A stretch of DNA of 64,000 nucleotides from Selenomonas sp. AB3002 (GTDB lineage: Bacteria; Bacillota; Negativicutes; Selenomonadales; Selenomonadaceae). This document shows positions 34,577-42,921 of this stretch, piece by piece. The notes under the pieces were generated by a model, which worked only from the letters and a program-made list of their open reading frames with translations, had not been told where the DNA came from and ran no database searches. The position numbers were made by a program, and so were the translations under genes. The first letter of the stretch is position 1. Each line of letters opens with the position of its first letter. The stretch spans positions 310,001 through 374,000 of the forward strand of contig NZ_JNIO01000002.1 of NCBI RefSeq assembly GCF_000702545.1, read 5' to 3'.

Positions 34577-35224
34577 TCATTCAGCCTTCATTTCCTCAGC
34601 CACCTTATGCATGGCCTGAAGCATGAGCATGATGGTCGTAGCCCCCGGGTCCTGATGGCCAATGCTGCGCTCGCCTATATAAGCAGCCCTGCCCCTGCTG
34701 GCCTGGATGGTCTTGGTATACTCCACCCCATCCTTCGCCGCCTCGGCTCCTGCTGCCAGGATTTCCTGGAAGGATTTCCCCGCCTCCAGCGCCTCCTGCA
34801 TAGCCCTGCCCGCAGGGAAAAGCGCATCCAACATGGTCTTGTCACCCTCTGCGCTCATGCCCAGTTGGGAAACTCCCACAGCCCCGGCCTCAAAACTGGC
34901 CACCCAGTCCGCTGGCTCCATGGAAGTCTTGCCGCGGTTCGCCATGCCCGCCCTCAGATAAAAGGTACCAAAAAGCGGTCCGGCCGAGCCGCCAATCTCG
35001 CTGATGCAGCTCATCCCCACCTGATGGAGGATGGCACCCATGTCATCCCTGGTCTCTCCCAGTTCCGGCAGAAGCTTCAGCATCATGCGTGAAGCCCTGG
35101 CCATATTGGTGCCGTGATCTCCGTCGCCTATGGCATTGTCAAGGCGGTTCAGCACTGTTTCATGCTCCATGATGACTCTGCTGACCTCTTCCAGGGCCGC
35201 AATCATATATTCTTTCCCTGTCAT
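34577..35224 (-). CDS. dhaL: Dihydroxyacetone kinase subunit DhaL (second set)
   Basis: DhaL carries the bound ADP that takes phosphate from DhaM and passes it to dihydroxyacetone on DhaK. The Mg-ADP-binding signature DNAIGDGDHGTNMARA (the Asp triad) lies at about residues 26-41; GGSAGPLFGTFYLRAG and the C-terminal RGRAAYIGERSIGHQDPGA are also family hallmarks. 215 residues. GGAGG precedes the ATG, 11 bases after the dhaK copy at 35236. A second, diverged dhaL is at 36832-37455. Confidence 0.95.
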   Translation of the reverse strand: MTGKEYMIAALEEVSRVIMEHETVLNRLDNAIGDGDHGTNMARASRMMLKLLPELGETRDDMGAILHQVGMSCISEIGGSAGPLFGTFYLRAGMANRGKTSMEPADWVASFEAGAVGVSQLGMSAEGDKTMLDALFPAGRAMQEALEAGKSFQEILAAGAEAAKDGVEYTKTIQASRGRAAYIGERSIGHQDPGATTIMLMLQAMHKVAEEMKAE

Positions 35225-35235
35225 GCAGCCACCTC

Positions 35236-36222
35236 CTAACGCCTGATAACTGGTGTCACCGCTGCAGCATCATAAAGAGCCTTCAAGTGCGGATCTACCC
35301 GCATGAGGCTGATGGAAAAACCTCCCATTTCCATAGAAGTCATGTAATTGCCTATCATAGTATCGTAAACCACTATGCCCTGCTCGGCCAGATACTGATG
35401 AACAAACTCATTGACCACATAAAGCTCCATGATGGGAGTTCCTCCCAGGCCGTTGATGAGAACCACCACTTCGCTGTTCTCATAATTGCAGTCAAGAAGG
35501 ATCAGCTCCAGCATCTGACGGGCGGTGTCGCGGGCGCTCATCATGGGGCACCGCATGACCCCGGGTTCTCCGTGCAGCCCCATGCCAATCTCCATCTCCA
35601 GTTCCCCCAGCTCAAAGCTGGGCTCGCCATCTGCAGGAATTACGCAGGGCCGGCAGGCAACTCCCACGGTACGAAGCCCGGAAGCAGCCCACTTGGCGGT
35701 TTCCTTCACACCATATAGATCTGTTCCCATCTCCGCTTCGGCCCCGGCAATTTTCATTACCAGTACCACTCCCGCCAGGCCACGCTGACCTACAGACTTG
35801 CTCTTCTGGGTAGCCACATCATCAGCCACAATGACGGACTCCACGGCAATGCCCTCCATTTGGGCCATTTCCATGGCCATGCGGAAGTTCAGCAGATCTC
35901 CCGTATAATTCACAATCAGGCAAAGAACTCCTGCATTCGTCCGTACCGCCCTGATGCCCTTCAAAATCATGTCAGGGGTGGGAGAAGAAAAAATCTTGCC
36001 CGGAACCCCGGCATCCAGCATGCCAAAGCCTACGAAGCCGCCAGGAGCCGGCTCATGCCCGCTGCCACAGCCAAAAACCAGTGCCACCTTGTCCTTCTTG
36101 AGATTCTGCCGTACAAGGACATTGCTGCCAGGCAGCTGGCGGAGAAGGCCCGGCTTTGACAGAGCCAGCCCCCTGGTAATCTCCGCCTCCAGATTCTCCG
36201 GCCCATTGATGAATTTTTTCAC
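35236..36222 (-). CDS. dhaK: Dihydroxyacetone kinase subunit DhaK (second set)
   Basis: DhaK binds dihydroxyacetone covalently as a hemiaminal on a His. The substrate-site motifs are kept: GSGHEPAPGGFVG, the Asp of NYTGD, and the covalent His in GMGLHGEPG. 328 residues. GTG start after AGAGGTGAG. It differs clearly from the DhaK at 37623, for example in the 'QNLKKDKVALVFGCG' start region, so it may prefer another C3/C4 ketose. A terminator separates it from dhaM upstream, suggesting separate control. Confidence 0.93.
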   Translation of the reverse strand: MKKFINGPENLEAEITRGLALSKPGLLRQLPGSNVLVRQNLKKDKVALVFGCGSGHEPAPGGFVGFGMLDAGVPGKIFSSPTPDMILKGIRAVRTNAGVLCLIVNYTGDLLNFRMAMEMAQMEGIAVESVIVADDVATQKSKSVGQRGLAGVVLVMKIAGAEAEMGTDLYGVKETAKWAASGLRTVGVACRPCVIPADGEPSFELGELEMEIGMGLHGEPGVMRCPMMSARDTARQMLELILLDCNYENSEVVVLINGLGGTPIMELYVVNEFVHQYLAEQGIVVYDTMIGNYMTSMEMGGFSISLMRVDPHLKALYDAAAVTPVIRR

Positions 36223-36287
36223 AGTCTCACCTCTTTACCTGTCCTCAACAGAACTCCGATGGCAAACAATTCTCAAAAATAAAGGAA

Positions 36288-36357
36288 AAAAGAGGCAGGA
36301 ACCAACAAGCCCCTTCGTTTGCACTTATTCGTGCTAAGGCCCGTTATTTCCTGCCTG
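36288..36357 (-). terminator. Terminator between dhaM and the second dhaKL set
   Basis: AGGCAGGAA pairs with TTCCTGCCT around a GC-rich inner hairpin; TTTTTT follows on the minus strand. Confidence 0.75.
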
Positions 36358-36388
36358 CAAAAGTTTATTTTCTTAATGCTTCCTTAAA

Positions 36389-36778
36389 TCACTCGCTGAG
36401 TTTCTTGATATCCCTGGCTTCTTCCACCCGCTGGGCAATGACCTCCAGAGAGGATCCCATCTTGGCTTCCACAGCGGCCAGCACTGCGCCTTCGGCCACA
36501 GGTCCGTCTATCAGCTTGATGCGGCGGTCTTCCATGGCCTCTATGACCATCTCTGCCGTCATGACGGCACTGCCCATATCCATAAGGATAGCTACGCCTT
36601 CATCAGAGTAGACCTCATCCACCGCCCTGCTGATCTTCTCAAAGCTGGTGCCAAGGCCACCGTCCTCCATGCCGCCTGCCGCCACAATGGGAGCATCCTT
36701 ATCCGCCATCATCTTGGCAATCTCCACCACACCCTCAGCAAGCTTTTGGCTGTGGGACACAATCACAATCCCCACCAT
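36389..36778 (-). CDS. dhaM: PTS-dependent dihydroxyacetone phosphotransferase subunit DhaM
   Basis: DhaM passes phosphate from HPr to DhaL-ADP. This is the short, single-domain form (129 residues, EIIA-mannose-like fold). The phosphorylated His is His9 in IVIVSHSQKLAEG; GGMEDGGLGTS and ILMDMGSAVMTAEM are family hallmarks. AGGAGG precedes the ATG. It is the third gene of the dhaK-dhaL-dhaM operon and implies that general PTS proteins exist in this organism. Only one dhaM is present for two dhaKL sets. Confidence 0.95.
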   Translation of the reverse strand: MVGIVIVSHSQKLAEGVVEIAKMMADKDAPIVAAGGMEDGGLGTSFEKISRAVDEVYSDEGVAILMDMGSAVMTAEMVIEAMEDRRIKLIDGPVAEGAVLAAVEAKMGSSLEVIAQRVEEARDIKKLSE

Positions 36779-36831
36779 AGTATTACCTCCTGTATATCTG
36801 CTGCCTGTATTGCTATGTATGGAACTATTTA

Positions 36832-37455
36832 TCAGAGTGTAGCTTCAAAAACCTGCAGCAGGAGCAGGGAGGATGTGGCCCCCGGATCCTGATGGCCCAG
36901 GCTGCGCTCCCCCAGATAACTGGCCCTGCCCTTGGTAGCTATGATGTCCTTGGTATGCACCAGGCCTTCCTCAGCTGCGTCTACAGCCTTGCCCAAAGCC
37001 TCCTTAAGGTCAGCGCCGCCACCCAAGGCTTCAGTGAGAGCCCGCTCGGCAGGGCAAAGAGCATCCAGCATGGTCTTCTCACCCTCTTCGGACTTGCCCC
37101 GCTGCTTGATGCCTGCCACAGCAGCAGAGAAGGCTGCCAGGAACTCTTTCCCGCCGATCTCAGCCATGCCCTTGCAGGCCATGCCAGCCTTCATGAAAGC
37201 AGTGCCATAGAGAGGCCCGGAAGCTCCTCCCACCGTGGAAACCAAAGTCATGCCAGTTACCTTGAGGATAGCCCCCACATCCTTATCAGCAAAAGAAGGC
37301 ATTTTCTCCTTCACAGCAGCAAACCCGCGAGCCAGATTGATGCCATGATCCCCATCACCGATCTCATTATCCAGTTCCGTGAGGAAATCCTTCTGCTCCT
37401 GGACTTTCTCAGCCATAGCCCCGAGAATCTCACACATCTTCTTATTATCGATCAT
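36832..37455 (-). CDS. dhaL: Dihydroxyacetone kinase subunit DhaL (first set)
   Basis: ADP-carrying subunit of PTS-dependent dihydroxyacetone kinase, 207 residues. The signature DNEIGDGDHGINLARG lies near residue 30, GGASGPLYGTAFMKAG near 80, and RASYLGERSLGHQDPGA near the end. The ATG at 37455 is chosen since AGGGG sits nine bases before it; an ATG three codons upstream touches the site. It is separated from its dhaK by composite repeat copy C but remains in the same operon order dhaK-dhaL-dhaM. Confidence 0.95.
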   Translation of the reverse strand: MIDNKKMCEILGAMAEKVQEQKDFLTELDNEIGDGDHGINLARGFAAVKEKMPSFADKDVGAILKVTGMTLVSTVGGASGPLYGTAFMKAGMACKGMAEIGGKEFLAAFSAAVAGIKQRGKSEEGEKTMLDALCPAERALTEALGGGADLKEALGKAVDAAEEGLVHTKDIIATKGRASYLGERSLGHQDPGATSSLLLLQVFEATL

Positions 37456-37511
37456 AAACCTCATCCCCTAGTGATTATTTCATACAGGAGGTAACCCAAG
37501 CAATTCAAACT

Positions 37512-37622
37512 TCAGCCCATGGATGGGCGTCCCGCAGCCGTTGGCTTTCATGGATGAAAGGCAAGGCTGCGTTTTCTTTTGGTTCGTTTTCTTTGCGCCA
37601 AAGAAAATGAACAACCGAAACC
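37512..37622. repeat. Composite palindromic repeat, copy C, inside the dha operon
   Basis: Modules in order: GCCCATGGATGGGC hairpin, CAGCCGTTGGC, TTTCATGGATGAAA hairpin, then the core (CGTTTTCTTTTGGTTCG and TTTCTTTGCGCCAAAGAAA). It ends exactly at the dhaK stop codon, between dhaK and dhaL. Confidence 0.8.
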
Positions 37623-38612
37623 TTACTTATGAAGCGCAGCCGTATCAGCCGGAGCCTCATACAACTTCTTCATCTCATCATCCAACTTAAGCAGAGTGAG
37701 GGAGAACCCTGCCATCTCAATGGAAGTCATATAGTTCCCCATCATAGTATCATAGACCTTGACACCCTTTTCCTGCAGGTAATCCTGCACGAAATTGTTC
37801 ACGATGCAGAGCTCCATCAAGGGCGTAGCCCCCATGCCATTCACCATGAGCACCACTTCACTGCCTTTGAAGTCGATATCCTCCAGAATCTTGTCCAAGA
37901 GCTGCTTGGCAATCTCATCAGCCTGCTGGAGCTTCTCCCGATGGGTGCCCGGCTCCCCGTGGATGCCGATGCCGATTTCCATTTCCTCATCTGTGAGGGT
38001 AAATCCCGGCTTGCCAGCTGCCGGCACAGTGCAGGGAGTTATGGCCATGCCCATGGTGCGGACATTAGCTATGACCTTCTCAGCCACAGCCTTCACTTCC
38101 TCCAGGCTGGCCCCTTCCTCTGCCTTGGCCCCGGCAATCTTATGCACCAGGATAGTGCCTGCTACGCCGCGGCGCCCAGTAGTATAAAGGCTGTCCTTCA
38201 CCGCCACATCATCATTGACTACCACATAATCGGCCTTGATATCCTCATCCTTAGCCATGTCGATAGCCATTTCAAAATTCATCACGTCACCCGTGTAGTT
38301 CTTCACCACGCAGAGCACGCCCTCATCAGTGGCCACAGCCTTGATGCCCTCCAGGATCTGGTCAGGAGTAGGAGAAGTGAAGACCGCGCCAGCCACAGCC
38401 GCATCCAGCATGCCGGTGCCCACGAAGCCGCCATGAGCAGGCTCATGTCCGCTGCCGCCACCAGAAACCAGTGCCACCTTGCCCTCTTTCTTGGGCTGGC
38501 GCACCACCACATTGCCTGAGTCCAGCTTGCGAAGCTTCTCCGGCCTGGACTTCACCAGTCCAAGCACCATCTGCTCCTCGACTTTTTCCACTGCGTTGAT
38601 GATTTTTTTCAT
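37623..38612 (-). CDS. dhaK: Dihydroxyacetone kinase subunit DhaK (first set)
   Basis: Substrate-binding subunit of the PTS-dependent kinase that makes dihydroxyacetone phosphate. GGGSGHEPAHGGFVG, the Asp in NYTGD and the covalent His of GIGIHGEPGTHRE are present. 329 residues. The start at 38612 follows GGAGGTCACAT; the frame continues 28 codons upstream through the promoter region and is not used. First gene of the dhaKLM operon, with a consensus promoter and an adjacent palindrome upstream. Confidence 0.96.
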   Translation of the reverse strand: MKKIINAVEKVEEQMVLGLVKSRPEKLRKLDSGNVVVRQPKKEGKVALVSGGGSGHEPAHGGFVGTGMLDAAVAGAVFTSPTPDQILEGIKAVATDEGVLCVVKNYTGDVMNFEMAIDMAKDEDIKADYVVVNDDVAVKDSLYTTGRRGVAGTILVHKIAGAKAEEGASLEEVKAVAEKVIANVRTMGMAITPCTVPAAGKPGFTLTDEEMEIGIGIHGEPGTHREKLQQADEIAKQLLDKILEDIDFKGSEVVLMVNGMGATPLMELCIVNNFVQDYLQEKGVKVYDTMMGNYMTSIEMAGFSLTLLKLDDEMKKLYEAPADTAALHK

Positions 38613-38667
38613 GATGTGACCTCCAATACAAAACGAAATGTCAGAATTGTTGTTACACCCATGTAAT

Positions 38668-38696
38668 AGTATAGCAGTAATGTTCAGAAAAAACAA
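38668..38696 (-). promoter_or_regulatory. Promoter of the dhaKLM operon
   Basis: TTGTTT, 17 bases, TATACT on the minus strand, about 56 bases before the dhaK start. Confidence 0.65.
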
Positions 38697-38704
38697 GGAT
38701 TAAT

Positions 38705-38718
38705 TACGATAAATCGTA
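38705..38718. promoter_or_regulatory. Perfect 14-bp palindrome next to the dha promoter
   Basis: TACGATAAATCGTA lies eight bases upstream of the -35 box and could bind an activator or repressor. No regulator gene (dhaS/dhaR/dhaQ) is in the window. Confidence 0.45.
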
Positions 38719-38776
38719 TCAGAATACGCCATAATAAGAAAGCAAATCTCATGCATTTTTCTATTTTCCCCTAATG

Positions 38777-39565
38777 TCAGCGTGTGCCGAATTGCTGCGC
38801 CCAATAATGCTTATACTTGCTATCCGGCCTGTAAACATAGGCCACCCCCAGCAGCTTGTAGCGCGGATTCAGGATATTAGCTCTGTGCCCCGGCGAATTC
38901 ATCCAGCCCTGCACCGCCTCAGCCGGTGTAAGCTGTCCCCCCGCCAGGTTTTCGCCATATTTCCGGAATCTGCTGAAATACGAGAAAGGCATGACGCTGC
39001 TGCAATATTTGCCATTTGGCCGCACATGTGCAAACTTGCGCGTAGCCTCCTCCGCCCTGATTTCCGCATAGCCCGCCAGTTCTTCATCCAATTTCAGTGG
39101 CGCCAGCCCGGCTTGCTTCCGCTCCGCATTGCAAAGTTCCAGTACCTGCCTGGCATACTGACTGGCAGCCGTGTCAGTCCTTTCGGCCTGACTGCCAGTC
39201 ACCTCACACTGCAATTGCCGCACTAAAGGAAGCGCCCCATTCCCCCGAGGAAAAATGACATGCACCAGCACCTTACCAGGCTTGCGCAGGCGCACAATAT
39301 ACTCGCCCTTCTCTTGAAGGATCTCCGCAATTTCCGGGTCACTCACAGCAAAACGGGCCTGCCGCCCAGGATAGGACAGCACCGCCCCTGCGGGACGGGT
39401 CATTTTCTCTCGCTCTGGCACCTCCTTTGCTGCATCATGTAAAGCGTCCTTCATGCTGAATGATGGTTCATAGGCAGCCTCTCCCGAGCCTGGCAAGGAC
39501 ACGAACCACACACAAAAGGCTGCCGCCAGTATCACCATTTTTACGCTTTTGGCTTCCAAACACAT
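38777..39565 (-). CDS. Exported CAP/SCP-domain protein (YkwD-like)
   Basis: 262 residues. A signal peptide covers about 1-31 (VILAAAFCVWFVSLPGSGEAA). Residues 40-110 have a beta-rich region resembling an Ig-like cell-surface repeat (AVSDPEIAEILQEKGEYIVRLRKPG). The CAP domain fills about 130-262: VLELCNAERKQAGL, FAHVRPNGK with the site His, GENLAGG, GWMNSPGHRANIL and YWAQQFGTR. Bacterial CAP proteins are exported and of unknown role. The start at 39565 is chosen because AAGGAG precedes it. It is a single gene. Confidence 0.85.
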   Translation of the reverse strand: MCLEAKSVKMVILAAAFCVWFVSLPGSGEAAYEPSFSMKDALHDAAKEVPEREKMTRPAGAVLSYPGRQARFAVSDPEIAEILQEKGEYIVRLRKPGKVLVHVIFPRGNGALPLVRQLQCEVTGSQAERTDTAASQYARQVLELCNAERKQAGLAPLKLDEELAGYAEIRAEEATRKFAHVRPNGKYCSSVMPFSYFSRFRKYGENLAGGQLTPAEAVQGWMNSPGHRANILNPRYKLLGVAYVYRPDSKYKHYWAQQFGTR

Positions 39566-39655
39566 ATCTAATTCTCCTTGAGGTACGTACCATCTATTTT
39601 GCAAAATTCTTTCAAATTATTTTATCATCTACGATTTCTTTCCGCAAGAAAAAGG

Positions 39656-39685
39656 CACAAGCCCCAATAAGGAACTTGCGCCTTT
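39656..39685 (-). terminator. Terminator, duplicate of the one at 44150
   Basis: AAGGCGCAAG pairs imperfectly with CTTGTGCC-TTTTT; its sequence and surroundings match the region after the full GGGtGRT gene, showing that the duplicated DNA includes the terminator. Confidence 0.6.
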
Positions 39686-39703
39686 GATCAAGCCATTGGC
39701 TAT

Positions 39704-40252
39704 CTTACTTGCTCATAGCTTCCTGCACAGCCACAGCCACGGCCACGGTCATGCCGACCATGGGGTTGTTGCCTGCGCCGATGAGGCCCATCATGTCAAC
39801 ATGAGCCGGCACGGAGGAGGAACCTGCGAACTGAGCATCGCCATGCATACGGCCCATGGTGTCGGTCATGCCGTAAGAAGCAGGGCCGGCAGCCATGTTG
39901 TCCGGATGGAGAGTACGACCAGTGCCGCCGCCGGAAGCAACGGAGAAGTACTTCTTGCCGTTCTCGATGCAGTCCTTCTTGTAGCAGCCAGCCACAGGAT
40001 GCTGGAAGCGGGTGGGGTTGGTGGAGTTGCCGGTGATGGAGATATCAACGTTCTCCAGCTTCATGATGGCAACACCTTCCTGTACGGACTCAGCGCCGTA
40101 GCAGCGAACCTTGGCACGGAGGCCGTCGCTGTAAGCTACTTCCTTCACGATGTTGACCTTGTCAGCCTTGAAGTCATACTCGGTCTCCACGAAGGTGAAG
40201 CCGTTGATGCGGCTGATGATCTGGGCAGCATCCTTGCCCAGGCCATTCAGGA
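39704..40252. repeat. 549-bp direct repeat, left copy
   Basis: Matches 44204-44752 with no gaps and roughly ten single-base differences, almost all silent. The offset is exactly 4500 bp. Weaker similarity continues outward to about 39597. Together with the right copy it brackets the AT-rich insert. Confidence 0.92.
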
Positions 40253-40295
40253 CAGCCTTTCCCATAGCATCAAAAATCTGCTGCTTGCTTTCCAT
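39705..40295 (-). pseudogene. 5'-truncated copy of the GGGtGRT protein gene
   Basis: Codons 16-196 equal the C-terminal 181 residues of the full protein at 44205-45206, including GGGTGRTLHPDN. The first 15 codons (MESKQQIFDAMGKAV) are unrelated and come from the insert. No convincing ribosome-binding site precedes the ATG. The N-terminal 155 residues of the full protein are missing, so it is most likely non-functional, although the reading frame is intact. Confidence 0.8.
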
Positions 40296-40322
40296 AATTC
40301 AAATCTACCATAACATAGTACA

Positions 40323-41285
40323 TCATAAAAGCCTCTCGAGCAAACTTTTAATGTCTTTTGGCGAAAAAACGTGCTTAAGCATTATGTCGTTAAATTTTTC
40401 AGGTTCATAAACACTCAAATATTCCCCAATCACTTTTACATAACGTATAAGCTTTTCTTTTGAATCGTCTTGCATTCTAGTGCTAAAATTATTTTCACTT
40501 ATTTTATGTGTAATCGAACAACAATCCATTAGTGCTAAGTCATAATCCCCCATAGCTATATGACGTTCTATCGCTTTAATCTCCAATTCACAAATTACAT
40601 CGTCGACATAATCTTTCCATTTGTTCTGGGGAACATTACTCCTCAAATAATTAGAGCGCGCCATCGCTAAAGAACCGCCAGAGCCATAATAATCCAATCT
40701 ACTCATCTCGATATCAAAATTGCTTACAGCATCCTTCCAATAACAATTGAAATCCAGTTTCTTTGTCTTTATTGGGCCATTAAAAACATTAAACATATTT
40801 CTATACTTCTCAACGATATTATTCTTCAATTTATTCATTTCATTTAATGCATCCTGCTTTATCTGCAAATTTGTCTTTTCGCTTAACAATTCTTCATTTT
40901 TATTTTTAAGCTTAATAATATCTTCATTCATACTTTCAGTATTAACAACCACATCAACATATGCCGTAACTTTTATTTCAGAATCAGACAACAGTTCTAC
41001 ATCAAACTTTTTATCAATCACCTTGATTATCTTAGTTGCTACCACAGTTACTTCATCATCTGTCAGTTGCATATTATGTGTCTTAGAATAGGAATTCACT
41101 AACACCCCAGCCTGTTCTGCTGCCTGCCGCATAGCATCTTGCAAGGCGTTTTGCTTAGCGTCGTTTAATGACTCTGATGCACCAGCAATATACATACCCG
41201 TGGCACTTATTAATTTTTCAGCAGCAAGTGCAGGTGCCGTAAGCAAAGATATAACCATTAGTACGAAGATAAAAATTTTCTTCAT
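40323..41285 (-). CDS. Secreted FlgT/LPP20-like protein, paralogue of 6937-8016
   Basis: 320 residues, function unknown. Signal peptide 1-21 (VISLLTAPALAAE). Residues 22-115 match the first paralogue closely in pattern (SATGMYIAGASESLNDAKQN, the AA-EQAGVLVNSYSKT block and LTDDEVTVVATKIIKV). A coiled coil follows (about 118-150). The C-terminal part differs and lacks clear TPRs. AGAGGAG precedes the ATG. It is AT-rich and lies inside the repeat-bracketed insert, unlike its GC-rich paralogue, so it was probably imported. Confidence 0.7.
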   Translation of the reverse strand: MKKIFIFVLMVISLLTAPALAAEKLISATGMYIAGASESLNDAKQNALQDAMRQAAEQAGVLVNSYSKTHNMQLTDDEVTVVATKIIKVIDKKFDVELLSDSEIKVTAYVDVVVNTESMNEDIIKLKNKNEELLSEKTNLQIKQDALNEMNKLKNNIVEKYRNMFNVFNGPIKTKKLDFNCYWKDAVSNFDIEMSRLDYYGSGGSLAMARSNYLRSNVPQNKWKDYVDDVICELEIKAIERHIAMGDYDLALMDCCSITHKISENNFSTRMQDDSKEKLIRYVKVIGEYLSVYEPEKFNDIMLKHVFSPKDIKSLLERLL

Positions 41286-41320
41286 GATAATTTTCTCCTC
41301 TTTAGGGCCTACTCAACATA

Positions 41321-42169
41321 TCATAACCTAATCCATTTACCATTGCCATCTTCACGAATAAGCATAGGAAGCATCAATGAAAATAGTTGAGAATTTTCCA
41401 TATCTCTTTCAGTCATCCTTGCTCTTTTAGAATACAATATTGCGGGTTCCATTTGATCTATCCTCAATATTAAATCATCCATAGATACAGGAATTTGTTC
41501 AAAAGAGAATCCGCCCTCTTGGGCATCCACAAGAAAGCGAACCGTCTTTCCAGGCTGAATTATCTGACGATTGGTATTCTGAAAAGTTTTGCATCTTTTG
41601 TATCCTATAATATTTTCAACAGAGTTATATCCCACTGTAATATGAAATCCACCAACTGATTTATCCGAACATCCTTGAACAATTTCAAGGAACGCACCAT
41701 TGGTCCTGTCACTTGCTTTCCCTTCATTGTTTTTTATCCTATACTCTTGAAACTCACGATGAGCCACATGAGAACCAATCCATGCAAATATACAGTCTGT
41801 ATGTATTTCATGTTCTTTTATACAAATTAGCGATAAAACGCCTTCATCACAACTTGCTATGATAAACTCTATATCATTTATATTTCCTTCCATATGTATA
41901 GCATAAGCCATATCTACTAATTCTTTTGTGGAAAACCGCCTCTTTTTATACAATCTATTAAACAATTTTGAAGCCAGATATATATTATTACCAGCAAAAG
42001 AAATACTAATTTCTGGACAAACCAGCGTAGTCTTAACTATGCCATACTTTCTAATAAGTTCCATCTGTTCAAGTGAAAATGATGCACCTGCAAAACTATC
42101 CAATTCGATTTTCGTATCACAATGAATATCTAATGAGTTATCCCCTTTTTCAGCGTACACAAAACTCAT
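41321..42169 (-). CDS. Candidate Ntn-hydrolase (proteasome beta/HslV-like) protein
   Basis: I know of no assigned family for this 282-residue protein. After removal of Met the chain would begin with Ser1; Asp falls exactly at position 17 (CDTKIELD) and a Lys lies in GIVKTTLVCPEISISFAGNN, matching the order Thr1-Asp17-Lys33...SG of proteasome beta and HslV subunits, with a 12-residue insertion before the Lys. Later EFIIASCDEGVLSLICI and FAWIGSHVAHREF fit the fold. The last 110 residues are extra. AAGGGAG precedes the ATG at 42169. It is 65 bases after the TOPRIM-like gene. Homology is inferred by eye only. Confidence 0.45.
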   Translation of the reverse strand: MSFVYAEKGDNSLDIHCDTKIELDSFAGASFSLEQMELIRKYGIVKTTLVCPEISISFAGNNIYLASKLFNRLYKKRRFSTKELVDMAYAIHMEGNINDIEFIIASCDEGVLSLICIKEHEIHTDCIFAWIGSHVAHREFQEYRIKNNEGKASDRTNGAFLEIVQGCSDKSVGGFHITVGYNSVENIIGYKRCKTFQNTNRQIIQPGKTVRFLVDAQEGGFSFEQIPVSMDDLILRIDQMEPAILYSKRARMTERDMENSQLFSLMLPMLIREDGNGKWIRL

Positions 42170-42234
42170 GATATCTCCCTTTTCTAAACAAAGCATTGAA
42201 GCAATAACTTTTCACACTCTTATTTATCTCTCAC

Positions 42235-42921
42235 CTATACTTCTAACCCCTTTAAGTCTCGCAAAAACAGTATAAACCCACGAAAACTATCCATATCCTT
42301 CGTATCCTCAATCCTATTTATCAAAGAATCCAAATATTCCCCATTTGCCACAATCCCTGGGCTACCTTTTCTGTACTTTCTTCCTGTGGATAGTTTAAGC
42401 ATGCATTGCAGATAGCTATAGTGGTAGATTGAGACTGTTTCCTCATAATCCTCAGGACACATCATTATTTCCGGATCGTCCTTGGAAACATCATAAAAAG
42501 ATGCATATTTTCTAAAATTTTCATCCATCTCTTTAGGAAACATCTCCCTATTGCCTAAGAGCCATGTCTCAAAACATCTGCTTATAGGCAATAGCCTATA
42601 GTCAATATCCAATCCACTGCTGATGAAAATATTATCGAATACTGAACGCACACCGCTTATTTTTCCCTCTGACCAATCATCAACATCATATAGGACAACT
42701 ATGCAATCAGGTCGAGTATCTGCTTCTGAAAACATGTTCAGCTTATTTATGAGCACATTCCTTATATTCGGATAGCCATATCCGCTTTCTATCAGATAGG
42801 AATTATCAGATAAATCATCAGCAGTATATACCTGCTTGTATTTAGGCAGGCATTTCTCCAACCATGGAGGCAGCACCTTCATAAAAGATTTTTGGTCTTC
42901 GAGCAGAAAATATAGCTTCAT
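42235..42921 (-). CDS. TOPRIM-like putative effector nuclease, partner of the ATPase
   Basis: 228 residues. The TOPRIM pattern is visible: Glu8 in LYFLLEDQKS and D79-V-D81 in CIVVLYDVDD. The rest is helical, with RCFETWLLGN in the middle. Such domains nick or cut DNA or RNA in OLD, Gabija and PARIS defence systems. The ATG overlaps the ATPase stop codon by four bases (ATGA), so the pair is translationally coupled. The exact family was not recognised. A remnant with a similar start is at 21616-21720. Confidence 0.6.
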   Translation of the reverse strand: MKLYFLLEDQKSFMKVLPPWLEKCLPKYKQVYTADDLSDNSYLIESGYGYPNIRNVLINKLNMFSEADTRPDCIVVLYDVDDWSEGKISGVRSVFDNIFISSGLDIDYRLLPISRCFETWLLGNREMFPKEMDENFRKYASFYDVSKDDPEIMMCPEDYEETVSIYHYSYLQCMLKLSTGRKYRKGSPGIVANGEYLDSLINRIEDTKDMDSFRGFILFLRDLKGLEV

